Shown: positions 23,109 to 29,584 of the stretch, one piece after another | How the letters are laid out: every line of letters starts with the position of its first letter | Numbering within the stretch: the first letter of the stretch is position 1 | Assembly (NCBI GenBank): GCA_944391425.1 | Contig: CALXTO010000014.1 | Coordinates: forward strand, 1-33,325 | Reading direction: 5' to 3' | Source of the DNA: an uncultured Alphaproteobacteria bacterium | GTDB taxonomy: Bacteria > Pseudomonadota > Alphaproteobacteria > RF32 > CAG-239 | DNA length: 33,325 bases | Notes under the pieces: model-generated | Seen by the model: only the letters and a program-made list of their open reading frames with translations | Databases searched by the model: none | Told to the model about the DNA's origin: nothing | Program-made: the position numbers and the translations under genes

Positions 23109-24053
23109 TTGAAAATGATGAAAATTTTTCAATGGGTAACCAAAGATACGAAAATTGATTTTCTGAAAGCAACGAAGGCGACTTATGCTGTTTCGGCTTT
23201 GCTGCTTGTCTTTGCGATTGCCTGCATTAGCATTAAAGGGTTTAACTACGGCATCGATTTTTCCGGCGGTATTTTGATGGAGCTGAAAAGCGAAAACAAA
23301 ATAGATCTGGAAGCATTGCGCAAGCAGCTTGGCGAGATTTCGCTTGACGAAGTAAACCTGCAGACAATCGGCGAAACCGGTGACGAGGTCGTTCTGCGCG
23401 CGCAGGCAAAAAACCTGAGCGAAAAAGAACAAATGGCTGCCGTTAACGAAATCAAAGAAAAACTCGGTAATGTTTATGAATATCGCCGGGTTGAACTGGT
23501 CGGCCCGCAAGTCGGCGGTGAATTGAAAAAAGACGGCATTATCGCTTCGGTGATTGCCGTGTTGGCGATTTCCGCCTATATCTGGTTCAGATTTGAATGG
23601 CAGTTTGCTCTGGGGGCTATGATTGCTTTGGTTCATGATATTGTTATTACAGCGGGACTGCTGTCATTTTTCGGGCTGGATTTCAGTCTGACAACCGTGG
23701 CGGCCATTTTGACTCTGGCCGGTTATTCGGTTAACGATAAGGTAGTAACATTTGACCGTATCCGCGAGAATTTGCGTAAATTCAAAAAAATGCCGCAATA
23801 TGAGCTTATCAATAAAAGCCTTAATGACATTTTGTCGCGCACAATCCTGACCGGGTTGACAACCATGTTTGCCTCTCTGGCTTTGTTTATCTGGGGTGGC
23901 GATACGCTGCGCAGTTTTTCGTTTACAATCCTGTGGGGGGTTGTCGTCGGAACATATTCCTCAATTTATGTTGCCGCCGTATTCCTAAATCAGTTTGATT
24001 TGCGAAAAGCACAGGAAGAAAAGGTAATCAATCCGTTCGGAAACGTCGAATAA
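23109..24053 (+). CDS. secF: Protein translocase subunit SecF, 314 aa
   Basis: The partner of SecD. The first helix is followed by GIDFSGGILMELK, then ELVGPQVGGELKKDGI, and the membrane core ALVHDIVITAGLLSFFGLDFSLTTVAAILTLAGYSVNDKVVTFDRIRENLRK holds the conserved Asp and Arg of the RND fold. An ATG three bases downstream is an alternative start. A strong terminator follows directly. Confidence 0.97.
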   Translation: MKMMKIFQWVTKDTKIDFLKATKATYAVSALLLVFAIACISIKGFNYGIDFSGGILMELKSENKIDLEALRKQLGEISLDEVNLQTIGETGDEVVLRAQAKNLSEKEQMAAVNEIKEKLGNVYEYRRVELVGPQVGGELKKDGIIASVIAVLAISAYIWFRFEWQFALGAMIALVHDIVITAGLLSFFGLDFSLTTVAAILTLAGYSVNDKVVTFDRIRENLRKFKKMPQYELINKSLNDILSRTILTGLTTMFASLALFIWGGDTLRSFSFTILWGVVVGTYSSIYVAAVFLNQFDLRKAQEEKVINPFGNVE

Positions 24054-24056
24054 TCA

Positions 24057-24084
24057 AAAAGCCCCTCTTATGAGGGGCTTTTTT
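24057..24084 (+). terminator. Intrinsic terminator of the yajC-secDF operon
   Basis: AAGCCCCTC (24059-24067), loop TTAT, GAGGGGCTT (24072-24080), then a T-run. It is a perfect 9-bp stem located four bases after secF. Confidence 0.95.
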
Positions 24085-24211
24085 CTATCCCTTGTAATCC
24101 ATTATATATCAACGATTTGCCGGGATTTTTCTGTGGAAAAGTTTTTCCTGTTTGTTGTTCTTTGTTCGGTAGATAATATATTCTAAAACAAAGTTAACAA
24201 AAGGGATAATC

Positions 24212-25948
24212 ATGGATAAAGTAAGCCTGACCGCAAGTATGAGGAGTAATTTGCTGAGCCTGCAGAATATCAGCAGACAGGTTGATTCTACCCAAAACAG
24301 ATTATCCACCGGTAAAAAAGTCAATTCGGCAATTGACAATCCTTCGTCTTATTACACGGCGCGCAGTTTAAGCAATCGTGCCAGCGATTTGGACGCTCTG
24401 CTTGACTCTATGGGACAGGCGGTATCGACAATCAAGGCGGCGACCACGGCTTTGGAAACGGCGGCTGATTTTCTGGAGCAGGTCGCGGCAGTAGCCACGC
24501 AGGCGCTGGAAAGCGGCGGCGTAGCCGGTGCAACGCCGGATGAGCCGATATACATCCCGCAGCCGAGCGGCATCAGCGATGACGCGGCCATTCGTAACAC
24601 CAGCCTGTTTGACGGCAAAGCGAACACGCAGGCAATGATAGACCAAATCGGTGCCGACGCCTTGGCGGCAACGGCAGCTAACCAGTTTTATGCCCCGGGA
24701 ACCTCTAAAAACGACGCTAATTTTGGGCAAGGACAATGGTATCTTCCCGCTATCGGCGAGTTGATGGAAATGTACGGCATTGATGCTGCAAATATGACTG
24801 ACGGTTATGGAACAACCGGAGCAAACGGTGACAATAAAACAGCCATTAATGACGCTCTTGCAACCTTAAAGGATGCTGGCGTTGATTGTGCAACTTTAAC
24901 GAATGGACATTATTGGTCTTCTTCTGAGTATAACGATAGCAGCTCATGGCGCCTCCATATGAATAATGGGTACCGATACTACAGCAGTAAGAACCCCTGC
25001 GGCTACGTCAGGTGTTTCCAGCTTTTAGAAAATTGCTTTAACCCTTCAACCTCTTCTGCTGACGCTTCAGGCGGCAGCAGTGGCGGCGTAGCCGCTCCCA
25101 AAATCGGCGATGTGATGTACTCGGATTTAACCTATGGTTCGGCCGATGATTATGATAAAAGCAAAACCGCAGTCGGTATTGTCACCTGGGTCTCGGAGGA
25201 CGGCAAATCCGCCAAAATCGTCAACCTCAAAGATTTAAGATTTAGTTCTTATAGTTCAACCGGTAACTTTAATCCCGACGATCCGTATACCGGAGCACAA
25301 GCATATACTCAACACACCACCAACGCCAAATGGACTGAGGATGTCACCGGTATAGATAATTATACTTTTGATCAATTTTTAGCCGCCATCCAAGAAGCCG
25401 TGGCGGAAAGCGCCGGCGGCGCTGACACCGGTGAGGCTGTCGCCTTGGCCGATACAGCCGATAAAACTTATGATGCCTCCCAATACCAGACGATTCTCAA
25501 TCAGTATGATTCTTTAATCAAAGACAGTAGTTACAAAGGCATAAACTTGTTGCAAAATCAGGATTTGAAAGTCACCTTTAACGAAAGCCGCAGCGCCTGG
25601 CTGGATGTTAAAGGCAAAGACGCTTCGTCCGCCGCTTTGGGATTAACGACCACCGAGTGGAATACCATTGAAGACATCGCCCAATCCTTAAAAGAAATAT
25701 CCTCAGCCCTGAATCAGATTCGTTCCATGTCGGCGGAGCTGGGAAGTTATTACAACATCGTGCTGAACCGTCAGGACTTTACCGAAAACCTGATTAATGT
25801 TCTGGAAGAAGGCGCAGACAAACTGACTTTGGCGGACATGAACGAAGAAAGTGCCAACATGCTGGCGCTGCAAACCAGACAACAGCTGGCCACCAATTCC
25901 CTCTCGCTCGCCTCCCAAGCCGCCCAATCGATTCTAAGATTGTTCTAG
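24212..25948 (+). CDS. Flagellin with a large lectin-like variable insert, 578 aa
   Basis: The N-terminal ~100 residues are flagellin D0/D1 (MDKVSLTASMRSNLLSLQNI, NRLSTGKKVNSAIDNPSSYYTARSL) and the C-terminal ~160 are D1/D0 (YNIVLNRQDFTEN, LALQTRQQLATNSLSLA, SILRLF). Residues ~101-430 are foreign to flagellin and interrupt the N-terminal D1 helices before the conserved YKGINLL segment, not at the usual D2/D3 site. The insert has a DUF1566/C-type-lectin-like half (~133-275: DGKANT, GQWYLPAIGELMEMYG, YWSSSEY, YVRCFQ) and a second half (~297-390: IGDVMYSDLTYG, GIVTWVSEDGKSAKIVNLKDL). The order of halves looks permuted relative to free-standing proteins of this kind. AAAGGG precedes the ATG. A GGAAAAGTTTTTCC palindrome (24133-24146) lies upstream; I see no clear sigma28 promoter. 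Flagellin is exported by the flagellar type III apparatus and would display the insert on the filament. Confidence 0.93.
   Translation: MDKVSLTASMRSNLLSLQNISRQVDSTQNRLSTGKKVNSAIDNPSSYYTARSLSNRASDLDALLDSMGQAVSTIKAATTALETAADFLEQVAAVATQALESGGVAGATPDEPIYIPQPSGISDDAAIRNTSLFDGKANTQAMIDQIGADALAATAANQFYAPGTSKNDANFGQGQWYLPAIGELMEMYGIDAANMTDGYGTTGANGDNKTAINDALATLKDAGVDCATLTNGHYWSSSEYNDSSSWRLHMNNGYRYYSSKNPCGYVRCFQLLENCFNPSTSSADASGGSSGGVAAPKIGDVMYSDLTYGSADDYDKSKTAVGIVTWVSEDGKSAKIVNLKDLRFSSYSSTGNFNPDDPYTGAQAYTQHTTNAKWTEDVTGIDNYTFDQFLAAIQEAVAESAGGADTGEAVALADTADKTYDASQYQTILNQYDSLIKDSSYKGINLLQNQDLKVTFNESRSAWLDVKGKDASSAALGLTTTEWNTIEDIAQSLKEISSALNQIRSMSAELGSYYNIVLNRQDFTENLINVLEEGADKLTLADMNEESANMLALQTRQQLATNSLSLASQAAQSILRLF
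24911..25021 (+). other. Putative hypervariable region (DGR-type VR) inside the flagellin gene
   Basis: This segment encodes residues 234-270, from YWSSSEY to YVRCFQ. Between the fixed anchors, 19 of roughly 25 codons end in C or T (NNY) and encode a scattered set (Asn, Asp, Ser, Arg, Leu, His, Tyr, Pro, Cys, Gly). That is the outcome of adenine-specific mutagenesis of AAY codons by diversity-generating retroelements acting on C-type-lectin-fold proteins. No reverse transcriptase, accessory protein or template repeat is in the window, so this rests on codon pattern and fold only. Confidence 0.5.
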
Positions 25949-25952
25949 CAGC

Positions 25953-26150
25953 ACTTAGCCAGCAGGTCGCACGTAATAAGCCCTGCGTCCGGCAGCTAAG
26001 GATTCGCTCCCGCAGTTGCGGGCGGCAGCGAAACGAACTTCGTGAGTTGAGCCCTTATGCTTCACCCGCTTGGGTGCGACCCGACCGTAGGGAGCGGAGC
26101 TCTTATCGCCCGTGCGGCTTCGCACCACCCGCTGGGGTGGTGCGGGTGTT
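25953..26150. repeat. GC-rich chain of hairpins downstream of the flagellin
   Basis: About 200 bases, far more GC-rich than their surroundings. They include nested stems CTTAGC...GCTAAG with GCAGG...CCTGC inside (25954-26000), CCCGC-AGTT-GCGGG (26009-26022), CACCC-GCTT-GGGTG (26063-26076), GTGCG-GCTT-CGCAC (26112-26125) and the perfect 10-bp CGCACCACCC-GCTG-GGGTGGTGCG (26121-26144). The last two share CGCAC and are mutually exclusive. It may be a mosaic palindromic element, a structured RNA, or a Rho-type end for the flagellin transcript. The minus-strand open frame across it is probably incidental. Confidence 0.7.
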
Positions 26151-26159
26151 GTGAAAATA

Positions 26160-26404
26160 GGCAAAATATTAGCCTGAGTGGCTGAAATTTTAGACGTATT
26201 TTCACTAAAAAAAGTTATTAAGAAATTTATCCACCTGCTTAAAATTTTTTTATGATTGTTTTTTAAATAGATAGTCTGGAATCACATTTTTGTTAACCAA
26301 AATGATATTGAGCGACTCAAATTAATAACGCAGAATATTCTCATAAAGCCGCCCGGCCTTGATTGAAAAATAACAAATTAAAAAATTTTTTATAAAAGTT
26401 GTGT
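26160..26404. other. AT-rich intergenic region upstream of nrdD
   Basis: I find no gene here. There are long A and T runs and one short palindrome TTGAG-CGA-CTCAA (26308-26320), which loosely recalls FNR-type sites (TTGAT-N4-ATCAA) but has the wrong spacer and outer base. It is presumably the upstream promoter region of nrdD. Confidence 0.4.
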
Positions 26405-26452
26405 ATACTATATGTAGGGCTGTTTACTTTTTATTAATACTATATATGGTAT
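26405..26452 (+). promoter_or_regulatory. Tandem NrdR boxes upstream of nrdD
   Basis: Two sites match the NrdR core CWATATATWG at nine of ten positions each: CTATATGTAG (26408-26417) and CTATATATGG (26440-26449). They are exactly 32 bases apart, about three helical turns, as usual for NrdR box pairs. They lie 65-110 bases before the nrdD ATG and overlap a likely -10 (TATACT, 26404-26409). NrdR repression by ATP/dATP status is the established mechanism. No nrdR gene is in the window. Confidence 0.72.
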
Positions 26453-26515
26453 AGATAATGTCAATTAAGGCAGAAAGCACTGAACACTCGCAACAAAAAA
26501 GGATTTGAATATAAA

Positions 26516-28573
26516 ATGTCTAAGCCAAACTACGATATGCCCGCGGTCGCCGATGAAAAAATAAACATTGAGAGCGTTACCAAAAGGGATGGGACGCTTG
26601 CCCCGTTTGACAGCAGCAAAATTCACAATGCCATTAACAAGGCCGGACTTTCCACCGGAGAGTTCGGAGAGCAGGAAAGCTGGCTTCTGACGGCTCAGGT
26701 TTTGAAAGTTCTGAAGCATAAGTTTTCCGAATCCATGCCGTCGATTGAACAAATTCAGGATATCGTAGAGCAGGTTTTGATTTCCGCCAACTATTTTGCC
26801 ACGGCCAAGGCCTATATTCTGTATCGTGACCAGCGCAACCGCATGCGTACGGATCGCAAGGTTATGGTTGACGTTGAGAGCTCCATCAACGAATATCTGG
26901 AAAGACTCGACTGGCGAGTCAACGCCAATGCCAACCAGGGGTATTCCAACGGCGGTTTGATTTTGAACGTTGCCGGCAAGGTAACGGCCAATTATTGGCT
27001 GAGCCATGTTTACCCGGCCAATGTGGGCGAGGCGCACCGCAACGGCGACATCCATATCCACGATTTGGACATGTTGGCTGCCTACTGTGCCGGCTGGTCG
27101 TTGAAAAATCTTTTGCATGAAGGCTTTAACGGTGTTCCCGGAAAAGCGGAAGCCGGTCCGGCCAAACATTTAAGCGCCGCTGTCGGACAGATGGTCAACT
27201 TTATGGGTACTTTGCAAAACGAATGGGCCGGCGCTCAGGCCTTTTCTTCGGTTGACACTTATTTGGCGCCGTACATCCGGGCGGATAATCTGGACTATAA
27301 ACATGTTTATCAGAGCATGCAGGAACTGATTTACAATCTGAACGTTCCGTCCCGCTGGGGTTCGCAGACGCCGTTTACCAACTTTACGTTTGACTGGGTA
27401 TGCCCGGAAGACCTGCGTGACAAACATCCGATTATTGCCGGCGTCGAGCAGGAATTCACCTACGGCGACCTCAAAGAAGAAATGGCGATGATCAACAAAG
27501 CCTATATTGAAGTCATGATGAAAGGTGACATCAAAGGCCGTCCGTTCACCTTCCCGATTCCGACCTACAATATGACGCCGGATTTCCCCTGGGAAGACGA
27601 AAATACGGAACTGTTGTTTGAAATGACTGCCAAATACGGTCTGCCGTATTTCCAAAACTTTATTAATTCGGTCTTGAAGCCGGGGCAGATCCGCTCCATG
27701 TGCTGCCGCCTGCAGCTCGACCTGCGCGAGCTTTTGGCCAAAGGCAACGGCCTGTTCGGTTCTGCCGAGCAGACGGGTTCCATCGGGGTTGTTACCTTTA
27801 ACTGCGCCCGCCTGGGTTATGTCTACAAAGGCGACGAAGCCGGATTATATGCGCGTTTGGACGAACTGTTGAACATTGCCCAGACTTCTCTGGAAATCAA
27901 GCGCAAGGTTATCCAGCGCCTGATTGACAACGGACTGTTCCCCTTCACCAAACGTTATCTCGGAACTTTGCGCAATCACTTCTCGACGATCGGCGTCAAC
28001 GGCATCAACGAGATGATTCGCAACTACACCAATGATGAGCATAACATTGCTGATCAGTGGGGACAGGATTTTGCCGTCAAATTCCTGGATTATATTCGCG
28101 CCAAGCTGGTTAAGATTCAGGAAGAAACCGGCCATATGTACAACCTTGAAGCCACGCCGGCCGAAGGGGCGACCACCCGCTTTGCCCGCGAAGATAAAAA
28201 ACGCTTCAAAGACATCATTCAGGCCGGAACCAAGGAAAATCCGTTTTATACGAACTCCTCCCAGCTTCCGGTGGGTTATACCGATGACCCGTTTGAGGCT
28301 CTGGACTTACAGTCTACGCTGCAAACCAAATATACGGGCGGCACAGTTCTCCACCTGTATATGGGACAGCGGATTTCCTCGGCGAAAGTTTGCCGCGACA
28401 TCGTCAAACGTGTCCTGACCAACTACCGCCTTCCGTACATTACCATTACTCCTACTTTTTCCATTTGCCCCAAGCATGGTTATATTTCAGGAGAACACAA
28501 ATACTGCCCGATTTGCGATGAAGAATTAAAGGCAGACAAAAGAGCCGCAGCGTCCAGAAAAGATGTTGCATAG
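26516..28573 (+). CDS. nrdD: Anaerobic ribonucleoside-triphosphate reductase catalytic chain lacking its C-terminal radical domain, 685 aa
   Basis: Class III reductase making dNTPs without oxygen. An N-terminal ATP-cone (VTKRDGTLAPFDSSKIHNAINKAG, ~17-105) gives allosteric control. The barrel carries NGDIHIHDLDMLAAYCAGWSL, NVPSRWGSQTPFTNFTFDW, the reactive Cys region RSMCCRLQLD and NFCAR-like FNCARLGY. The chain ends just after the zinc motif CPKHGY...KYCPICDEEL. Single-chain relatives continue from here into the glycyl-radical loop (RVxGYxRPV); here that loop is a separate gene 41 bases downstream (28615-28821), followed by nrdG. The frame is otherwise intact. NrdR boxes precede it. Confidence 0.95.
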   Translation: MSKPNYDMPAVADEKINIESVTKRDGTLAPFDSSKIHNAINKAGLSTGEFGEQESWLLTAQVLKVLKHKFSESMPSIEQIQDIVEQVLISANYFATAKAYILYRDQRNRMRTDRKVMVDVESSINEYLERLDWRVNANANQGYSNGGLILNVAGKVTANYWLSHVYPANVGEAHRNGDIHIHDLDMLAAYCAGWSLKNLLHEGFNGVPGKAEAGPAKHLSAAVGQMVNFMGTLQNEWAGAQAFSSVDTYLAPYIRADNLDYKHVYQSMQELIYNLNVPSRWGSQTPFTNFTFDWVCPEDLRDKHPIIAGVEQEFTYGDLKEEMAMINKAYIEVMMKGDIKGRPFTFPIPTYNMTPDFPWEDENTELLFEMTAKYGLPYFQNFINSVLKPGQIRSMCCRLQLDLRELLAKGNGLFGSAEQTGSIGVVTFNCARLGYVYKGDEAGLYARLDELLNIAQTSLEIKRKVIQRLIDNGLFPFTKRYLGTLRNHFSTIGVNGINEMIRNYTNDEHNIADQWGQDFAVKFLDYIRAKLVKIQEETGHMYNLEATPAEGATTRFAREDKKRFKDIIQAGTKENPFYTNSSQLPVGYTDDPFEALDLQSTLQTKYTGGTVLHLYMGQRISSAKVCRDIVKRVLTNYRLPYITITPTFSICPKHGYISGEHKYCPICDEELKADKRAAASRKDVA

Positions 28574-28614
28574 AAGTTAAATAACGAGTAAAATTATATA
28601 TGGAGACAGAAAAA

Positions 28615-28821
28615 ATGACCACGATCAATTTTGAAGATATCAAATTAGACGATGCCGAAAGACAGCCTTGCGAAGTATGGACCAGAGTAATGGGCTATTT
28701 CCGTCCGGTTTCTGAATTTAACGTCGGCAAAAAGTCCGAATTTTACTCCCGTGTCTGCTTTTCCGAGAGCAAGGCCGTTAACGGCTGCTGCTGCGAAGCA
28801 TACGATATTGCTGCTGAATAA
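28615..28821 (+). CDS. Stand-alone glycyl-radical domain of anaerobic ribonucleotide reductase, 68 aa
   Basis: The segment EVWTRVMGYFRPVSEFNVGKKSEFYSRVCF corresponds to the C-terminal radical loop of class III NrdD; Gly27 in RVMGYF is the expected radical site. The full product also has a short acidic N-terminus and a Cys-rich end (VNGCCCEAYD). I chose ATG 28615 because GGAG lies nine bases upstream; an ATG at 28600 has none. The gene sits between nrdD and nrdG, so NrdG would form the radical on this small subunit, which must then dock into NrdD. The logic resembles GrcA (YfiD), which supplies a radical domain to pyruvate formate-lyase in trans. The split is encoded (stop codon, spacer and own RBS), not a simple frameshift. 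Confidence 0.85.
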   Translation: MTTINFEDIKLDDAERQPCEVWTRVMGYFRPVSEFNVGKKSEFYSRVCFSESKAVNGCCCEAYDIAAE

Positions 28822-28839
28822 TTATATTTTTTGGTAGTT

Positions 28840-29538
28840 ATGAGTGAATTAATCATCGGCGGTGTTGAAACTTTCAGCACCGTCGATTTTCCTGGAAAAT
28901 TGGCTGCTGTCGTATTTATGCAGGGATGCCCGTGGAGGTGTCCGTTCTGCTATAATTCGGCATTGCAGGAAATCGGCCGGCAAAGCGGTTTTTTGTGGCC
29001 GAAGTTTGTCGAGTTTCTGCAAAAACGCCGCGGCGTTTTGGACGCGGTGGTGTTCAGCGGCGGCGAACCTCTGGTGCAGGACGGCTTGGCCGCAGCCATG
29101 GACGAAGTCCGCGCGCTGGGTTTTGAAATCGGACTGCATACCGGCGGGTACCGGCCGCAGCATTTGCAAAAAATCCTGCCGCGGGTGGACTGGGTCGGTT
29201 TTGACATCAAGGCGCCGTTTGCAAAAGAGCGTTACGGCAACGTTACGGGGCCGGATCATCTGCACAATGTTTTGCAAAGCCTGGATATGCTGATTGCAAG
29301 CGGCAGGGATTTTGAATGCCGCACAACCTGCGATCCGCGCCTGTTAAACATTGAAGATATTTATACCATGGCCGACGAGTTGAAGAAAAAAGGCGTCAAA
29401 AAGTATTTTCTGCAAAAATACCGGCCGATAGAAGGGGATAAAACCAGCACCGAAGAAGATTGCGAAAAATTCTTCACGGATGAAAAACTGCTGGCTTTTT
29501 TGAAAGAATCCTTTGCGGAGTTTGCAGTTCGCAAATAA
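28840..29538 (+). CDS. nrdG: Anaerobic ribonucleotide reductase activase NrdG (radical SAM), 232 aa
   Basis: A radical SAM enzyme that generates the glycyl radical. The cluster motif CPWRCPFC (Cys30, 34, 37 from ATG 28840) has the standard CxxxCxxC spacing and is followed by FSGGEPLVQDGL, the SAM-contact GGE motif. VDWVGFDIKAPF and the C-terminal KYFLQKYRPIEG are usual for this family. I chose ATG 28840 over the TTG at 28831. It lies 18 bases after the small radical-domain gene and completes the nrdD operon. A bidirectional terminator follows. Confidence 0.94.
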   Translation: MSELIIGGVETFSTVDFPGKLAAVVFMQGCPWRCPFCYNSALQEIGRQSGFLWPKFVEFLQKRRGVLDAVVFSGGEPLVQDGLAAAMDEVRALGFEIGLHTGGYRPQHLQKILPRVDWVGFDIKAPFAKERYGNVTGPDHLHNVLQSLDMLIASGRDFECRTTCDPRLLNIEDIYTMADELKKKGVKKYFLQKYRPIEGDKTSTEEDCEKFFTDEKLLAFLKESFAEFAVRK

Positions 29539-29556
29539 CAAAAATACAAAAGGCAA

Positions 29557-29580
29557 AATCCGGCGACAGGCCGGATTTTT
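29557..29580. terminator. Bidirectional terminator between nrdG and the 776-aa gene
   Basis: AATCCGGC (29557-29564), a five-base loop, GCCGGATT (29570-29577), with A-run on the left and T-run on the right. It can serve both convergent genes. Confidence 0.85.
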
Positions 29581-29584
29581 GCTG

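Noticed and set aside
25953..26150. tRNA, rRNA or riboswitch
   Set aside because: The stems do not form a cloverleaf, and no T-loop motif or known aptamer core is seen.
25955..26164. 69-codon minus-strand frame across the hairpin cluster
   Set aside because: It has no ribosome binding site and is composed of inverted repeats. Probably incidental, though in-frame openness is kept in mind for the palindromic-element idea.
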